Part shown: positions 17,191 through 25,860 of the stretch, in pieces
Layout: the number at the start of each line of letters is the position of its first letter
How positions within the stretch are numbered: the first letter of the stretch is position 1
Source: Methanolobus vulcani
Lineage (GTDB): Archaea > Halobacteriota > Methanosarcinia > Methanosarcinales > Methanosarcinaceae
Assembly: GCF_900100715.1 (NCBI RefSeq)
Contig: NZ_FNCA01000003.1
Span: 124,001-188,000, forward strand
DNA length: 64,000 bases
Reading direction: 5' to 3'
Notes under the pieces: generated by a model
Told to the model about the DNA's origin: nothing
The model's input: the letters and a program-made list of their open reading frames with translations, nothing else
Database searches by the model: none
Made by a program: the position numbers and the translations under genes

Positions 17191-18363
17191 ATGGATGAAA
17201 GGACAAGACAGTTCGTGGTATCTGCTTTCCAGAACTATTATTCTACGGCAGACATAAAGTTACCACCCGAATTCACTTCAAGAGAATGGGGTTTCATTGA
17301 GTTTACCAGCAGACAGGATACTTTCATGAAAAGACACCGTGCTTTTGGTTCCGAGGGAGAACTTCACGATTACCTGCGCGGGATCGGACCTGCACATGCA
17401 TACTATTCTGTTGCATACTACAAGTATCCGGGCGCTCCTAAAATGAAGGAAAAGAACTGGCTTAAAGCCGACCTTATTTTTGATATTGATTCTGACCACC
17501 TGCCCGGAGGAATTAATTCCTACGCTGATATGCTTGAGAAAGGAAAAAAAGAAACATTGAAACTTCTGGAGTTCCTTATGGATGATTTCGGGTTCAGGGA
17601 AGAACAGGTGCATGCAGTGTTCTCAGGAGGCAGAGGATATCACTTCCACATCAGTGAGGATTCAGTACTGTCACTTGGAAGTGCGGAAAGAAGGGAGATA
17701 GTTGATTATGTCAGTTCAAAAGGACTAAATCTTGAAAGGATATTTTCCAAGAAAGACATATCCGGTGACGCTGGTGCAGAATCTGCCAAGATGTCAGTTT
17801 TCCCATCTGAAGATGATGGAGGTTGGGGGGGACGTATCAATCGTTATCTAATATCATATCTCAGTTCAATTGCAAAAGACGAAAATGCTGTTAAGATACT
17901 AAGCGGATTCAAAGGAATTGGAAAGACCACTGCAGAGAAACTTGTGGATACATTTCAGGATGAATCAAGAGTTGCTGCATTGAAAAAAGGAAAAATGGAT
18001 GCACTTGGTGGAATTAAGAAAGATATTCTTATGACCTTTATAGGTCAGGGTGTTGAGCAGATGGCAGCATGCGTTGATGAACCTGTCACTGCAGATATAA
18101 AGAGACTTATCAGGCTTCCTGGTTCGCTTCACGGGAAATCTGGAATGAAAGTCACAGCTCTTTCAATTGATGAACTTGAAACTTTTGAACCGCTGAACGA
18201 TGCAGTTGTCTTTAGCGACAAGTCGGTAAAAATAAAAGTAATAAAGCCGTTTGCTGTGCAAATGAAAGGGAAGGACCTTATGGTCGAGGAAGGCGTACAG
18301 GAAGTTCCTGAATACGCCGCAATATACCTTATGTGCAGAGGTGTTGCAGAATATGGACGGTAA
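17191..18363 (+). CDS. priS: DNA primase small (catalytic) subunit
   Basis: A 390-residue AEP-superfamily primase. Catalytic metal site LIFDIDSDHL, the SGGRGYHFHISED motif and the RLPGSLHGKSG motif are all present. It makes RNA or DNA primers with PriL. An in-frame TTG at 17164 would add nine residues; the ATG at 17191 gives MDERTRQFV. It overlaps the GINS gene by 11 bases, coupling primase to the CMG helicase factor, and diverges from rqcH. Confidence 0.96.
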   Translation: MDERTRQFVVSAFQNYYSTADIKLPPEFTSREWGFIEFTSRQDTFMKRHRAFGSEGELHDYLRGIGPAHAYYSVAYYKYPGAPKMKEKNWLKADLIFDIDSDHLPGGINSYADMLEKGKKETLKLLEFLMDDFGFREEQVHAVFSGGRGYHFHISEDSVLSLGSAERREIVDYVSSKGLNLERIFSKKDISGDAGAESAKMSVFPSEDDGGWGGRINRYLISYLSSIAKDENAVKILSGFKGIGKTTAEKLVDTFQDESRVAALKKGKMDALGGIKKDILMTFIGQGVEQMAACVDEPVTADIKRLIRLPGSLHGKSGMKVTALSIDELETFEPLNDAVVFSDKSVKIKVIKPFAVQMKGKDLMVEEGVQEVPEYAAIYLMCRGVAEYGR

Positions 18364-19051
18364 TGAGCTTAAGAATGTACTGAGAGACGAAGGTAGTTCT
18401 ACACTCAAATCACTGCACCCGGGTTTTTACAGGGATGTTGAGAAGTATCTCAAGGAGCTGGAAGAAGAACTGTCCAAAATAGACAATCCTCGCTCAGTTG
18501 AGTTTAAAATGCTTGACAACGAGTTACAAAGTGCCATTACTGACATTGAGATTATTTTCATGCGTCGTATCCGTAAAATAATAGACTATGCAAGAACGAA
18601 CGCCTTTTCCAGCATGCCACCTACCCAGGACATGAGCAAATTACTTCCGGAAGAGAAAAAAGTATATGATTCGGTGCTCACCGCAATAAATTCAGCACGC
18701 TCAGAATTGCTGATACCAATCCTTGATCCGCAGGCAGCAATCAATAAGGTTGAAAAAGAGACATCAAGAAAGATTAAAGCTGATGCTACTGAAAAAATAC
18801 CAGACACATTCAATGCCGAAAGCTCAGAACATATGAATGCGGACATGCCATCTAAGACCAGCAATAAAGATGAAATAGGCAAAAGTAATATAAATAAAGA
18901 ATTCGTTGTTGTGCGAATACTGGAGGACCTGCCTACTTTCAAGGCTATGGATAATCGCAATTACACATTACATGCCGAAGATGTTGTTGTTTTGCCTGCC
19001 CTGAATGCAAAGGGACTGATCAAACGCAACGTGGCACAAATAATCCTGTAA
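18353..19051 (+). CDS. gins51: GINS complex subunit, Gins51 type
   Basis: A 232-residue protein. N-terminal alpha domain (LHPGFYRDVEKYLKELEEEL), a variable acidic linker (residues about 140-180), and the C-terminal beta domain VRILEDLPTFKAMDNRNY ... LPALNAKGLIKR, which defines the archaeal Gins51/Gins15 type. It joins MCM and Cdc45/GAN in the replicative helicase. The ATG at 18353 is set by GAGGTG at 18339; the upstream TTG at 18341 lies inside that site. Overlap with priS is conserved in this group. Confidence 0.92.
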   Translation: MDGNELKNVLRDEGSSTLKSLHPGFYRDVEKYLKELEEELSKIDNPRSVEFKMLDNELQSAITDIEIIFMRRIRKIIDYARTNAFSSMPPTQDMSKLLPEEKKVYDSVLTAINSARSELLIPILDPQAAINKVEKETSRKIKADATEKIPDTFNAESSEHMNADMPSKTSNKDEIGKSNINKEFVVVRILEDLPTFKAMDNRNYTLHAEDVVVLPALNAKGLIKRNVAQIIL

Positions 19052-19078
19052 AATTAATAACTTATCAAGGTGAAGATA

Positions 19079-19542
<464 letters not shown>

Positions 19543-19558
19543 ATCAAAGTGATTTATA

Positions 19559-20356
19559 ATGGATGATAACAACTGGCCTGAAAGCGGGGACTTTGTTGTT
19601 TGTACCGTAAAGAACGTAACTGATTTCGGTGCATACACAACCCTTGAAGAATTCGGTGGAAAAGAAGGTTTTATCCACATATCCGAGATTAAGGCCGGAT
19701 GGGTCAAATACGTAAGAGACCATGTTCGCGAAGGGCAGAAGGTAGTCTGCAAAGTTCTGAATGTGGACCCTTCACGTCGCCACATCGACCTGTCCCTTAA
19801 AGATGTCAATGAGCACCAGAAACGTGCAAAGATCCAGGATTGGAAGAATGAGCAGAAGGCATTCAAATGGCTTCAGTTCGTTTCAGAGGAAACTGGAACC
19901 GGTGAAGATGAGATGGACAAGGTCAAGCTCAAATTGCTGGATAGTTTTGGCAGTCTTTATTCTGCATTCGAAGAAGCAGCCATGAATGGCGAGGATGCTT
20001 TTAACGATGTTAAGATGAAGAAGAAGATTGTCACAAGCATTGTAAAGGTTGCTCAAAGCAATATAAAACTGCCATTTGTAGACATTGCCGGATACATAGA
20101 CCTCAATTGTTACCTGCCTGACGGAATAGAGATCATAAAAATGGCTCTGGAAGCAGGAAATGAAATAGAGGAAGAAGGGGTAAAAGTAGACATCAGTTAC
20201 ACTGGTGCACCAAGATATAGAATCAAGGTAATTGCCCCGGATTACAAAAAAGCAGAGTCCGTGCTGAAAAAGTCTGCAAAAGCAGCCATTGATACTATTG
20301 AAAAGCTTGGTGGAAAAGGCGAATTCCACAGGCATAACGACACCGTTAAGGCGTGA
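19559..20356 (+). CDS. eif2a: Translation initiation factor aIF2 subunit alpha
   Basis: A 265-residue protein: N-terminal S1 OB domain (GDFVVCTVKNVTDFGAY ... GFIHISEI), helical domain (about 90-175), and the C-terminal alpha-beta domain that contacts the gamma subunit. With beta and gamma subunits it delivers initiator tRNA. No serine-51 regulatory loop claim is made. Starts 17 bases after S27e. Confidence 0.95.
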   Translation: MDDNNWPESGDFVVCTVKNVTDFGAYTTLEEFGGKEGFIHISEIKAGWVKYVRDHVREGQKVVCKVLNVDPSRRHIDLSLKDVNEHQKRAKIQDWKNEQKAFKWLQFVSEETGTGEDEMDKVKLKLLDSFGSLYSAFEEAAMNGEDAFNDVKMKKKIVTSIVKVAQSNIKLPFVDIAGYIDLNCYLPDGIEIIKMALEAGNEIEEEGVKVDISYTGAPRYRIKVIAPDYKKAESVLKKSAKAAIDTIEKLGGKGEFHRHNDTVKA

Positions 20357-20362
20357 GACCCT

Positions 20363-20527
20363 TTGGGACAGAAGATCTTCAAATGCAGGAATTGCGGCAG
20401 ATATACATTGGAGACTGTCTGCCCGAAATGTGGTTCGAACACATTTAGGCCACAACCTGCAAGATTTTCCCCACTGGACCCTTATGGCAAATATCGCAGG
20501 ATAGCAAGAAGAGAGGGAGACCTGTGA
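20363..20527 (+). CDS. nop10: H/ACA RNP protein Nop10
   Basis: A 54-residue protein: MGQKIFKCRNCGRYTLE, then CPKCGSNTFRPQPARFSP, ending YGKYRRIARREGDL. These are the zinc-ribbon and C-terminal tail of archaeal Nop10, which with Cbf5 makes the pseudouridylation complex. The start is a TTG at 20363 with GGCGTGA about 10 bases upstream. Its stop overlaps the next gene's GTG (GTGA at 20524-20527), so translation is coupled. Confidence 0.95.
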   Translation: MGQKIFKCRNCGRYTLETVCPKCGSNTFRPQPARFSPLDPYGKYRRIARREGDL

Positions 20528-21300
20528 AGGAAATAGAAGTAATACGCATAAAAGAGGATGTGCAGCTTAACAATCCGGTTCTTATTGTTGGACTACCGGG
20601 TGTAGGACACGTCGGAAAACTTGTTGCTGAGCATCTGGTGGAAGAGCTTGAAGCAGAGAAACTTCTGGAAATATATTCCCATCATTTCCCACCTCAGGTT
20701 CTTGTTGATGAGAACAGTGAGATACAGCTTGTGAACAACGAGATGTTTGTCTGCCACACGGAAAAACACGACATTGTTGCACTGATCGGTGACCATCAAA
20801 GTTCTTCAACTGAAGGTCATTATAAACTTTGCACACTTTACCTTGATCTTGCAATGGAATTCGGAATTGAGAGAATATACACCTTGGGCGGATTCCCAAC
20901 AGGACAACTTACTTATTCTGACGAAGTTCTTGGAGCTGTCAATAACATCGAACTTGTTGAAGAGCTAAAAGAATATGGGGTCAACTTCAAAGAGAACGAA
21001 CCCGGAGGGGGTATCGTTGGAGCGTCCGGCCTTCTGCTGGGACTCTGTAAGTTCAAGAATATAGATGCTGCCTGCCTCATGGGACTTACTTCAGGATATC
21101 TCGTAGACCCAAAGAGTGCACAGTCACTTCTTAAGGTCATATGCAAGATATTTAACATTGACATCGATGTAGGTCCACTTGAAGAGCGTGCCAAGGAAAT
21201 GGAAAAGATAGTTGCAAGGCTCAAGGAAGTTGAGCAGCAACAGAAAGGCATGCCGGAAGTGAGCCCCGTTAAAGACGATGACTTAAGATACATTGGCTAA
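20524..21300 (+). CDS. Proteasome assembly chaperone (PAC2) family protein
   Basis: A 258-residue COG2047 protein: VLIVGLPGVGHVGKLVAEHL at the N-terminus, VALIGDHQSSSTEGHY, GGFPTGQLTYS and the PGGGIVGASGLLLG loop. Archaeal relatives of PbaB/PAC2 help assemble the 20S proteasome. A C-terminal coiled coil (EERAKEMEKIVARLKEVEQQQ) follows. Start is GTG at 20524 overlapping nop10. Confidence 0.9.
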   Translation: MKEIEVIRIKEDVQLNNPVLIVGLPGVGHVGKLVAEHLVEELEAEKLLEIYSHHFPPQVLVDENSEIQLVNNEMFVCHTEKHDIVALIGDHQSSSTEGHYKLCTLYLDLAMEFGIERIYTLGGFPTGQLTYSDEVLGAVNNIELVEELKEYGVNFKENEPGGGIVGASGLLLGLCKFKNIDAACLMGLTSGYLVDPKSAQSLLKVICKIFNIDIDVGPLEERAKEMEKIVARLKEVEQQQKGMPEVSPVKDDDLRYIG

Positions 21301-21305
21301 TAAAA

Positions 21306-22526
21306 ATGCTGATCAATGCCGACCTTCACCTGCATTCCAAATATTCGATGGCTTGCTCGAATAAAATGGAACTGCCAGTAATGGCAGAAGAAGCAGCAAA
21401 AAAAGGCATAGATCTGGTTGCAACAGGGGATTGTACCCATCCACAGTGGCTCAAGGAAATAAAAAAAGCCTCAATAGATGATGAGACCATAGCCATCGGG
21501 AAAACTAATTTTATAATCACTACTGAAATAGAGGATAGCAGCCGCGTTCACCATCTTTTATTGCTACCCTCGATATCCAAGGCAGAAGAACTTGCAGAAA
21601 GAATTGGCAAATACTGTAATCTTGCAGCGGATGGCCGTCCCACTGTAAGGCTCAACGGCTGCGAGATAGCTGAGATAGCAAAGGATGTAGAAGCACTCGT
21701 CGGCCCATGCCATGCATTCACTCCGTGGACCGCACTTTATGCTTACCACGATTCACTGGAAAGCTGCTATGGAGACATGACAGGCTATATTTCATTCCTT
21801 GAACTCGGACTAAGTGCTGATAGTGACTATGCAGACAGGATAGAGGAACTTCACCGACTTACTTTTCTCTCAAATTCAGATGCACATTCACCATGGTCCA
21901 ACAAACTGGCGCGGGAATTCAACCAGATAAGTGTCCCGGAGATATCCTTTGACGGACTGCGAACAGCCATACTCAGAGAAGAAGGATACGGTGTAACATA
22001 CAATGCGGGTTTCTATCCACAGGAAGGAAAATACAACGAATCTGCATGTATCAAGTGCTACACACATTACACACTGGAACAATGCCATAGTTTGAAATGG
22101 AAGTGCAGTAATTGTGGCGGTCTTATCAAAAAAGGCGTAAAGGATAGAGTCAATGAGCTGGCTAATTTTGATACTCCAAAACACCCACAATACAGGCCTC
22201 CTTATGTTCACTTGATGCCTCTTTCTGAAATTATTATGACTGCACTTGGGCATGCCAGTATTAATACGAAAGGTGTTCACACTGCATGGAACGGCCTGAT
22301 GGAACGATATGGAAATGAACTCAACGTTCTTCTTAATGCAGAGATCAATGACATGGAATTTCTTGATGGACGTATTTCAAGTGCAATACTTGCCTTCCGG
22401 GAAAAGAGACTTATAATCCATCCGGGTGGCGGTGGACAATACGGCCATATTGAGATTCCGAAGGAAACTGATAATAAAGAAGAGATCGCTCCTAAAAAGA
22501 ACCAGAGTTCCCTTTTTGACTTTTAG
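21306..22526 (+). CDS. endoQ: Endonuclease Q (PHP-domain DNA repair nuclease)
   Basis: A 406-residue TIGR00375-type protein. N-terminal PHP metal site ADLHLHSKYSMACS, further metal ligands ATGDCTHPQW, EIEDSSRVHHL and FLSNSDAHSPWS, then the four-cysteine zinc finger CIKCYTHYTLEQC ... CSNCGG, and the Q-specific domain with GGGGQYG. EndoQ cuts 5' of deaminated or abasic bases. The last residues are NQSSLFDF, close to a PCNA-interacting PIP box, which fits the known PCNA stimulation of EndoQ. Closes the replication/translation operon. Confidence 0.9.
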   Translation: MLINADLHLHSKYSMACSNKMELPVMAEEAAKKGIDLVATGDCTHPQWLKEIKKASIDDETIAIGKTNFIITTEIEDSSRVHHLLLLPSISKAEELAERIGKYCNLAADGRPTVRLNGCEIAEIAKDVEALVGPCHAFTPWTALYAYHDSLESCYGDMTGYISFLELGLSADSDYADRIEELHRLTFLSNSDAHSPWSNKLAREFNQISVPEISFDGLRTAILREEGYGVTYNAGFYPQEGKYNESACIKCYTHYTLEQCHSLKWKCSNCGGLIKKGVKDRVNELANFDTPKHPQYRPPYVHLMPLSEIIMTALGHASINTKGVHTAWNGLMERYGNELNVLLNAEINDMEFLDGRISSAILAFREKRLIIHPGGGGQYGHIEIPKETDNKEEIAPKKNQSSLFDF

Positions 22527-22575
22527 AGTTTTCCTCGATAGCTTTTTAAGATATTACAGCCTTCAAATCCAATGT

Positions 22576-22692
22576 GCCGAGGTGGCAGAGCGGACTAATC
22601 CGGCCGGCTGAAGAGCCCCGGAGTCCAAACGCGACCGGCTCGAGACCGGTTTCTCCGGAAGGAGTGCTTGGGTTCGAATCCCAACCTCGGCG
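22576..22692 (+). tRNA. tRNA-Ser (anticodon CGA), intron-containing
   Basis: Class II tRNA. Acceptor GCCGAGG (22576-22582) pairs with CCTCGGC (22685-22691); discriminator G at 22692 is typical of serine. T arm TTGGG-ttcgaat-CCCAA; variable arm CTCC-ggaa-GGAG; anticodon arm ACCGG-ctCGAga-CCGGT gives anticodon CGA at 22641-22643. CCA is not encoded. The D loop is 30 bases too long; removing 22599-22628 leaves a normal 87-nt serine tRNA. A TATA-like element lies near 22545. Confidence 0.9.
22599..22628 (+). other. Predicted intron in the D loop of tRNA-Ser(CGA)
   Basis: Exon GGACT pairs with intron AGTCC; the unpaired AAT (5' side) and AAA (3' side) then form the two 3-base bulges of a bulge-helix-bulge target for the archaeal splicing endonuclease, with an intron hairpin CCGG/CCGG plus GGCT-GAAG-AGCC. 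Central helix is 5 bp rather than 4. Exact cuts (after AA in each bulge) are inferred. Confidence 0.7.
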
Positions 22693-22995
22693 TCATTTGC
22701 TTTTTTAAAATCAGAGAATCTAAATATTGAGTATTACCAGATAAGATGTTACTTTTTTGATTATTCAGAATACATGAGATTATGACATTTTTTGAATTAG
22801 ATGTGAACAAAGATTATAAAAAAACATATGTATGCTGCACTTCACGGCGATAACACGCTCAAAAAAACATTAGAGTATTTTTTTATATTATTGGGATTAT
22901 ACATAAAAAGAATGTTAAATGTGTAAATTGTCAACAGATGAACTGATAAACTTACTATGATATTGTGAAGTGACTTCTATTGTGTGGGATACAAA
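22693..22995. other. Intergenic region after tRNA-Ser
   Basis: A/T-rich, no ORF with coding character seen. The T-run ttgctttttt right after the tRNA is a likely terminator; several weak TATA-like stretches precede the next gene. Confidence 0.35.
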
Positions 22996-23502
22996 ATGAT
23001 AAGCAAATGTACAGAAGGAAGGATGAGGAAAATAGAGAGAATACTGGATAATAATGAAGAGATCATTGATGCAGTGTCCGGTATTGTCAATGGGAAACTG
23101 TTTGGAGAAAAAACTGAAAAGCTTGGTGGTGTACTTGCACTTACACCCCAAAGAGTACTATTCCATTATAAACGAGAGAGTGGTTATTATCGATCTAAGA
23201 TATACCCACTGGTTGAGATCAGTAATATCAACTTTGAAAAAGGAATCCTTGGAGCGGACATACAAATGCAGAACAGCATTAGTAGCCTCAAGGTCACACT
23301 TATACCTTTAAATGAGAATGCCGAAGAATTTGTCAGGAAGACAAAATTATACATAAATGAAATAATCCACAATAAAACATGCCAGGTTACAGGTAGCCAT
23401 GACATAATAGAACAGATCAAGAAGTTATCCAGCCTGAACAAACAGGGAGTTATAACAAATGAAGAATTTAGCGCAAAGAAAAAGCAACTCCTTGGAATAT
23501 AA
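22996..23502 (+). CDS. PH-like/SHOCT-domain protein
   Basis: A 168-residue soluble protein. Residues about 15-115 look like a bacterial PH (YokE-type) domain (KLGGVLALTPQRVLFHYKR ... YPLVEISNINFEKG); the C-terminus IIEQIKKLSSLNKQGVITNEEFSAKKKQLL is a SHOCT motif, a short helical pair thought to aid oligomerisation. Start unclear: GTG 22984, ATG 22996 and ATG 23023 are in frame with no strong ribosome binding site; 22996 is chosen. Function unknown. Confidence 0.75.
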   Translation: MISKCTEGRMRKIERILDNNEEIIDAVSGIVNGKLFGEKTEKLGGVLALTPQRVLFHYKRESGYYRSKIYPLVEISNINFEKGILGADIQMQNSISSLKVTLIPLNENAEEFVRKTKLYINEIIHNKTCQVTGSHDIIEQIKKLSSLNKQGVITNEEFSAKKKQLLGI

Positions 23503-23637
23503 CATAAAATTATGATATAATAAAAGCTAAATACTAAATGTCTGCCTCTTTTTTATTAACTCATTTTACAAAATACGTAAGCTGCACATAAATATTTATA
23601 TAGATAGCTCCAAGATAAAAGAGAAGATAATTAATTA

Positions 23638-23855
23638 TGGAGGGATGGCTGAGTTCGAAGAACTAAAGGGAACTTTGTAGGCATATTAATTAGCTGGGAT
23701 TGATGGGTTACAAAGAAGTAGGTAATTAATTTATATGTTCTGTGCAGGGGGTAGTATGACTGGAAAGTAGACATACTTTTATAATTGATTCAATGTCTAT
23801 GCCCTATAATTCGTCCACTGAATTAATGATAACTAGGTGGTTGAGCATCCCAGAT
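23638..23855 (+). ncRNA. Structured RNA of about 215 nt, leader or stand-alone
   Basis: Non-coding stretch closed by GGGATG (23642-23647) and CATCCC (23846-23851). Inside are a hairpin GTTC-gaa-GAAC (23653-23663), CTTTGTA/TACAAAG (23673-23679/23709-23715), ATTAATT/AATTAAT (23725-23731/23821-23827), AGGG/CCCT (23746-23749/23802-23805) and GTAGACAT/ATGTCTAT (23767-23774/23793-23800, one G-U). A TATA box (aaatatttatatag, 23590-23603) sits about 30 bases upstream. It ends 14-17 bases before the kinase start, so it could be a riboswitch-like leader or a separate RNA. I do not recognise the family. Confidence 0.55.
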
Positions 23856-23868
23856 ACAATTACTAATT

Positions 23869-25497
23869 ATGGCGGTTTCTAGGCAGATGATAGCAAAAGA
23901 AAACACATTGGGGAAAAAAAACAGGGAGCAAAATCACCATGAGTTAGTAAAAGAGCTCAATGGAAAAATTGCTGATCTTACTGCAAGATTAGAAGTTGCC
24001 GAATCAAAACTCAAAGACACAGAAGAGTTCTACTGTGAAAGACTCAATAACCTTAACGATGTCCTTTTTTCAGTAGATACAGAAGGTTTTTTCACTTATA
24101 TAAATCCGGCCATCGAAAACATAACAGGTTATTCAATAGAAGAAGTTCTGGGAACTCATTTTACAAAACATGTACATCCTGATGACATCTGTGGCCTTCT
24201 GGATGACATCGAAAAAACTGTTTCTGGTAAACATAAACCCTATATGTTCAGAATTGTAAAAAAAGATGGTGCCATAAGTTACGTGCATACCACATCCAGA
24301 CCAATAGTAATAAATGGAGAACTCAAAGGAATCAACGGTTTAATGGTTGATATTGCACGACTCAAACAGGTTGAGGTCAGACTCAAAGAAGAAAGAGACC
24401 GTGCACAGAATTATCTCGATATTGTAGGAGTAATTATACTTGCAATTGATACTGAAGGCAATATCAAACTTATAAATAAGAAAGGATGCGAAATATTCGG
24501 CAAGGAAGAATGCCACCTCATATCAAGTAACTGGTTTGACCTCGCATATCCCGATGAAGAAAAAGAAGTATGGAAAAAAGATTATAACAGTTTTATTCAG
24601 GGAAAAGAGGCATTCAAACCTTATTTTGAAGCAACCATACAAACAAAAGATGGAGAAAGGATATTTGCATGGCATAACAGATGCATCAATGATAAAGATG
24701 GAAATATAACAGGAGTACTATCATCTGGAAATGACATTACTGAAAGAAAGAAAGCAGAGCAAGCACTTGTTTTTGCCAAACTAATATCTGAAAATGCAAA
24801 CCGTACTAAAAGACAGTTCCTTTCAAATATAAGTCATGAACTGAGAACTCCCCTGAATCTTATAATTGGATACTCTGATCTTTTATACGAAGACTATGTG
24901 GGTACGACAACTAAAGAACAAAAAGAGTACCTGGAAGTCGTCAAAAGAAGTGGGAACAGATTACTTCTTTTGCTAAATTCAATGATAGAACTCTCAGCCA
25001 TTGAAGAAGGAAAAGTCGAACTGAATTTAAAAGATTTCTCAGTACCTGTTATACTCAAAGATATCAAGAACTCTACGCTTCCAATGGCAAAGAAAAAACA
25101 TATAGATCTGCAGTTCTGTATTGATGAAAATATAAAGACAATAAAAGCAGATAAGAACAAGTTCAAAACTGTACTTTACAATCTCATAAATAATGCCATT
25201 AAATTCACTAACGAATGCGGAAACATTAAAGTAGATATTACAAAAGACAGGCAGATGATAAATGTTTCAGTCAAAGATGACGGCATTGGGATCAAACAAG
25301 AGAATATCGAGAAGTTATTCCAGCCATTTTCGCAGATCGATTCTTCACTTAACCGTAAATTTGAAGGAGCAGGGCTTGGACTCAGTATTGTTAAGGAGTT
25401 CGTAGAAATGCATGGCGGGAATGTAAATGTTGAAAGCGAAATAAATAAAGGAAGTAATTTCAGCTTTACAATCCCGCTGTTAAACGAGAATAACTGA
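23869..25497 (+). CDS. Cytoplasmic PAS-PAS histidine kinase
   Basis: A 542-residue kinase with no membrane segment. Order: coiled coil (20-55), PAS 1 (about 57-165; FSVDTEGFFTYINPAIENITGY), PAS 2 (about 180-300), HisKA with the phospho-accepting SNISHELRTPLN (about 325), and HATPase_c with N box NLINNAIKFTNE, G1 DDGIGIKQENIEKLFQPF and G2 GAGLGLSIVK. No response regulator is adjacent on this strand. No ribosome binding site precedes the ATG; the structured RNA at 23638-23855 is immediately upstream. Confidence 0.93.
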   Translation: MAVSRQMIAKENTLGKKNREQNHHELVKELNGKIADLTARLEVAESKLKDTEEFYCERLNNLNDVLFSVDTEGFFTYINPAIENITGYSIEEVLGTHFTKHVHPDDICGLLDDIEKTVSGKHKPYMFRIVKKDGAISYVHTTSRPIVINGELKGINGLMVDIARLKQVEVRLKEERDRAQNYLDIVGVIILAIDTEGNIKLINKKGCEIFGKEECHLISSNWFDLAYPDEEKEVWKKDYNSFIQGKEAFKPYFEATIQTKDGERIFAWHNRCINDKDGNITGVLSSGNDITERKKAEQALVFAKLISENANRTKRQFLSNISHELRTPLNLIIGYSDLLYEDYVGTTTKEQKEYLEVVKRSGNRLLLLLNSMIELSAIEEGKVELNLKDFSVPVILKDIKNSTLPMAKKKHIDLQFCIDENIKTIKADKNKFKTVLYNLINNAIKFTNECGNIKVDITKDRQMINVSVKDDGIGIKQENIEKLFQPFSQIDSSLNRKFEGAGLGLSIVKEFVEMHGGNVNVESEINKGSNFSFTIPLLNENN

Positions 25498-25517
25498 AAC
25501 TCACAAGATCCATAATA

Positions 25518-25841
25518 TCATAGATCGACTTCGTGGATCTTCACAGCAGTTCCATATGCAAGTAATTCTGCTGCTCCTGCCATTGTCTGTGAAGTTGTGA
25601 ACCTCACATTCACAATAGCATCAGCATTTAACTGCTCTGCATTTTCTATCATGCGGTCATATGCTTCCTTTCTGGCCTGGGTTAGCATATCAGAATATCC
25701 TTTAAGCTCGCCACCTACAATATTCTTCAAGCCTGCTGCAATGTCACTGCCAATATGCTTGGCACGAACAGTGTTTCCAAAAACCACGGAAATAATCTCA
25801 AGTTCTTTTCCATCAATCCCATCTGTTGTAGTTACTATCAT
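25518..25841 (-). CDS. YbjQ/UPF0145 family protein
   Basis: A 107-residue protein with the family hallmarks GNTVRAKHIGSDIAAGLKNI, GGELKGYSDMLTQAR and NADAIVNVRFTTSQ. The family is annotated as a putative heavy-metal-binding, homopentameric domain; function unproven. GGAGAG is well spaced from the ATG. It lies 19 bases downstream of the sensor kinase below and may share its transcript. Confidence 0.88.
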   Translation of the reverse strand: MIVTTTDGIDGKELEIISVVFGNTVRAKHIGSDIAAGLKNIVGGELKGYSDMLTQARKEAYDRMIENAEQLNADAIVNVRFTTSQTMAGAAELLAYGTAVKIHEVDL

Positions 25842-25860
25842 ACATTCAACTCTCCATGAA

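Noticed and set aside
22608-22614. Anticodon GAA read from the first CCGGCTGAAGA copy, giving a tRNA-Phe with a 37/38 intron
   Set aside because: The molecule has a long variable arm and discriminator G (serine type), and a phenylalanine tRNA is class I; CGA in the second copy fits all arms.
23647-23653. GGCTGAG as part of a TPP riboswitch
   Set aside because: The rest of the TPP core (ACCTGAT and following helices) is missing and the pairing plan is different.
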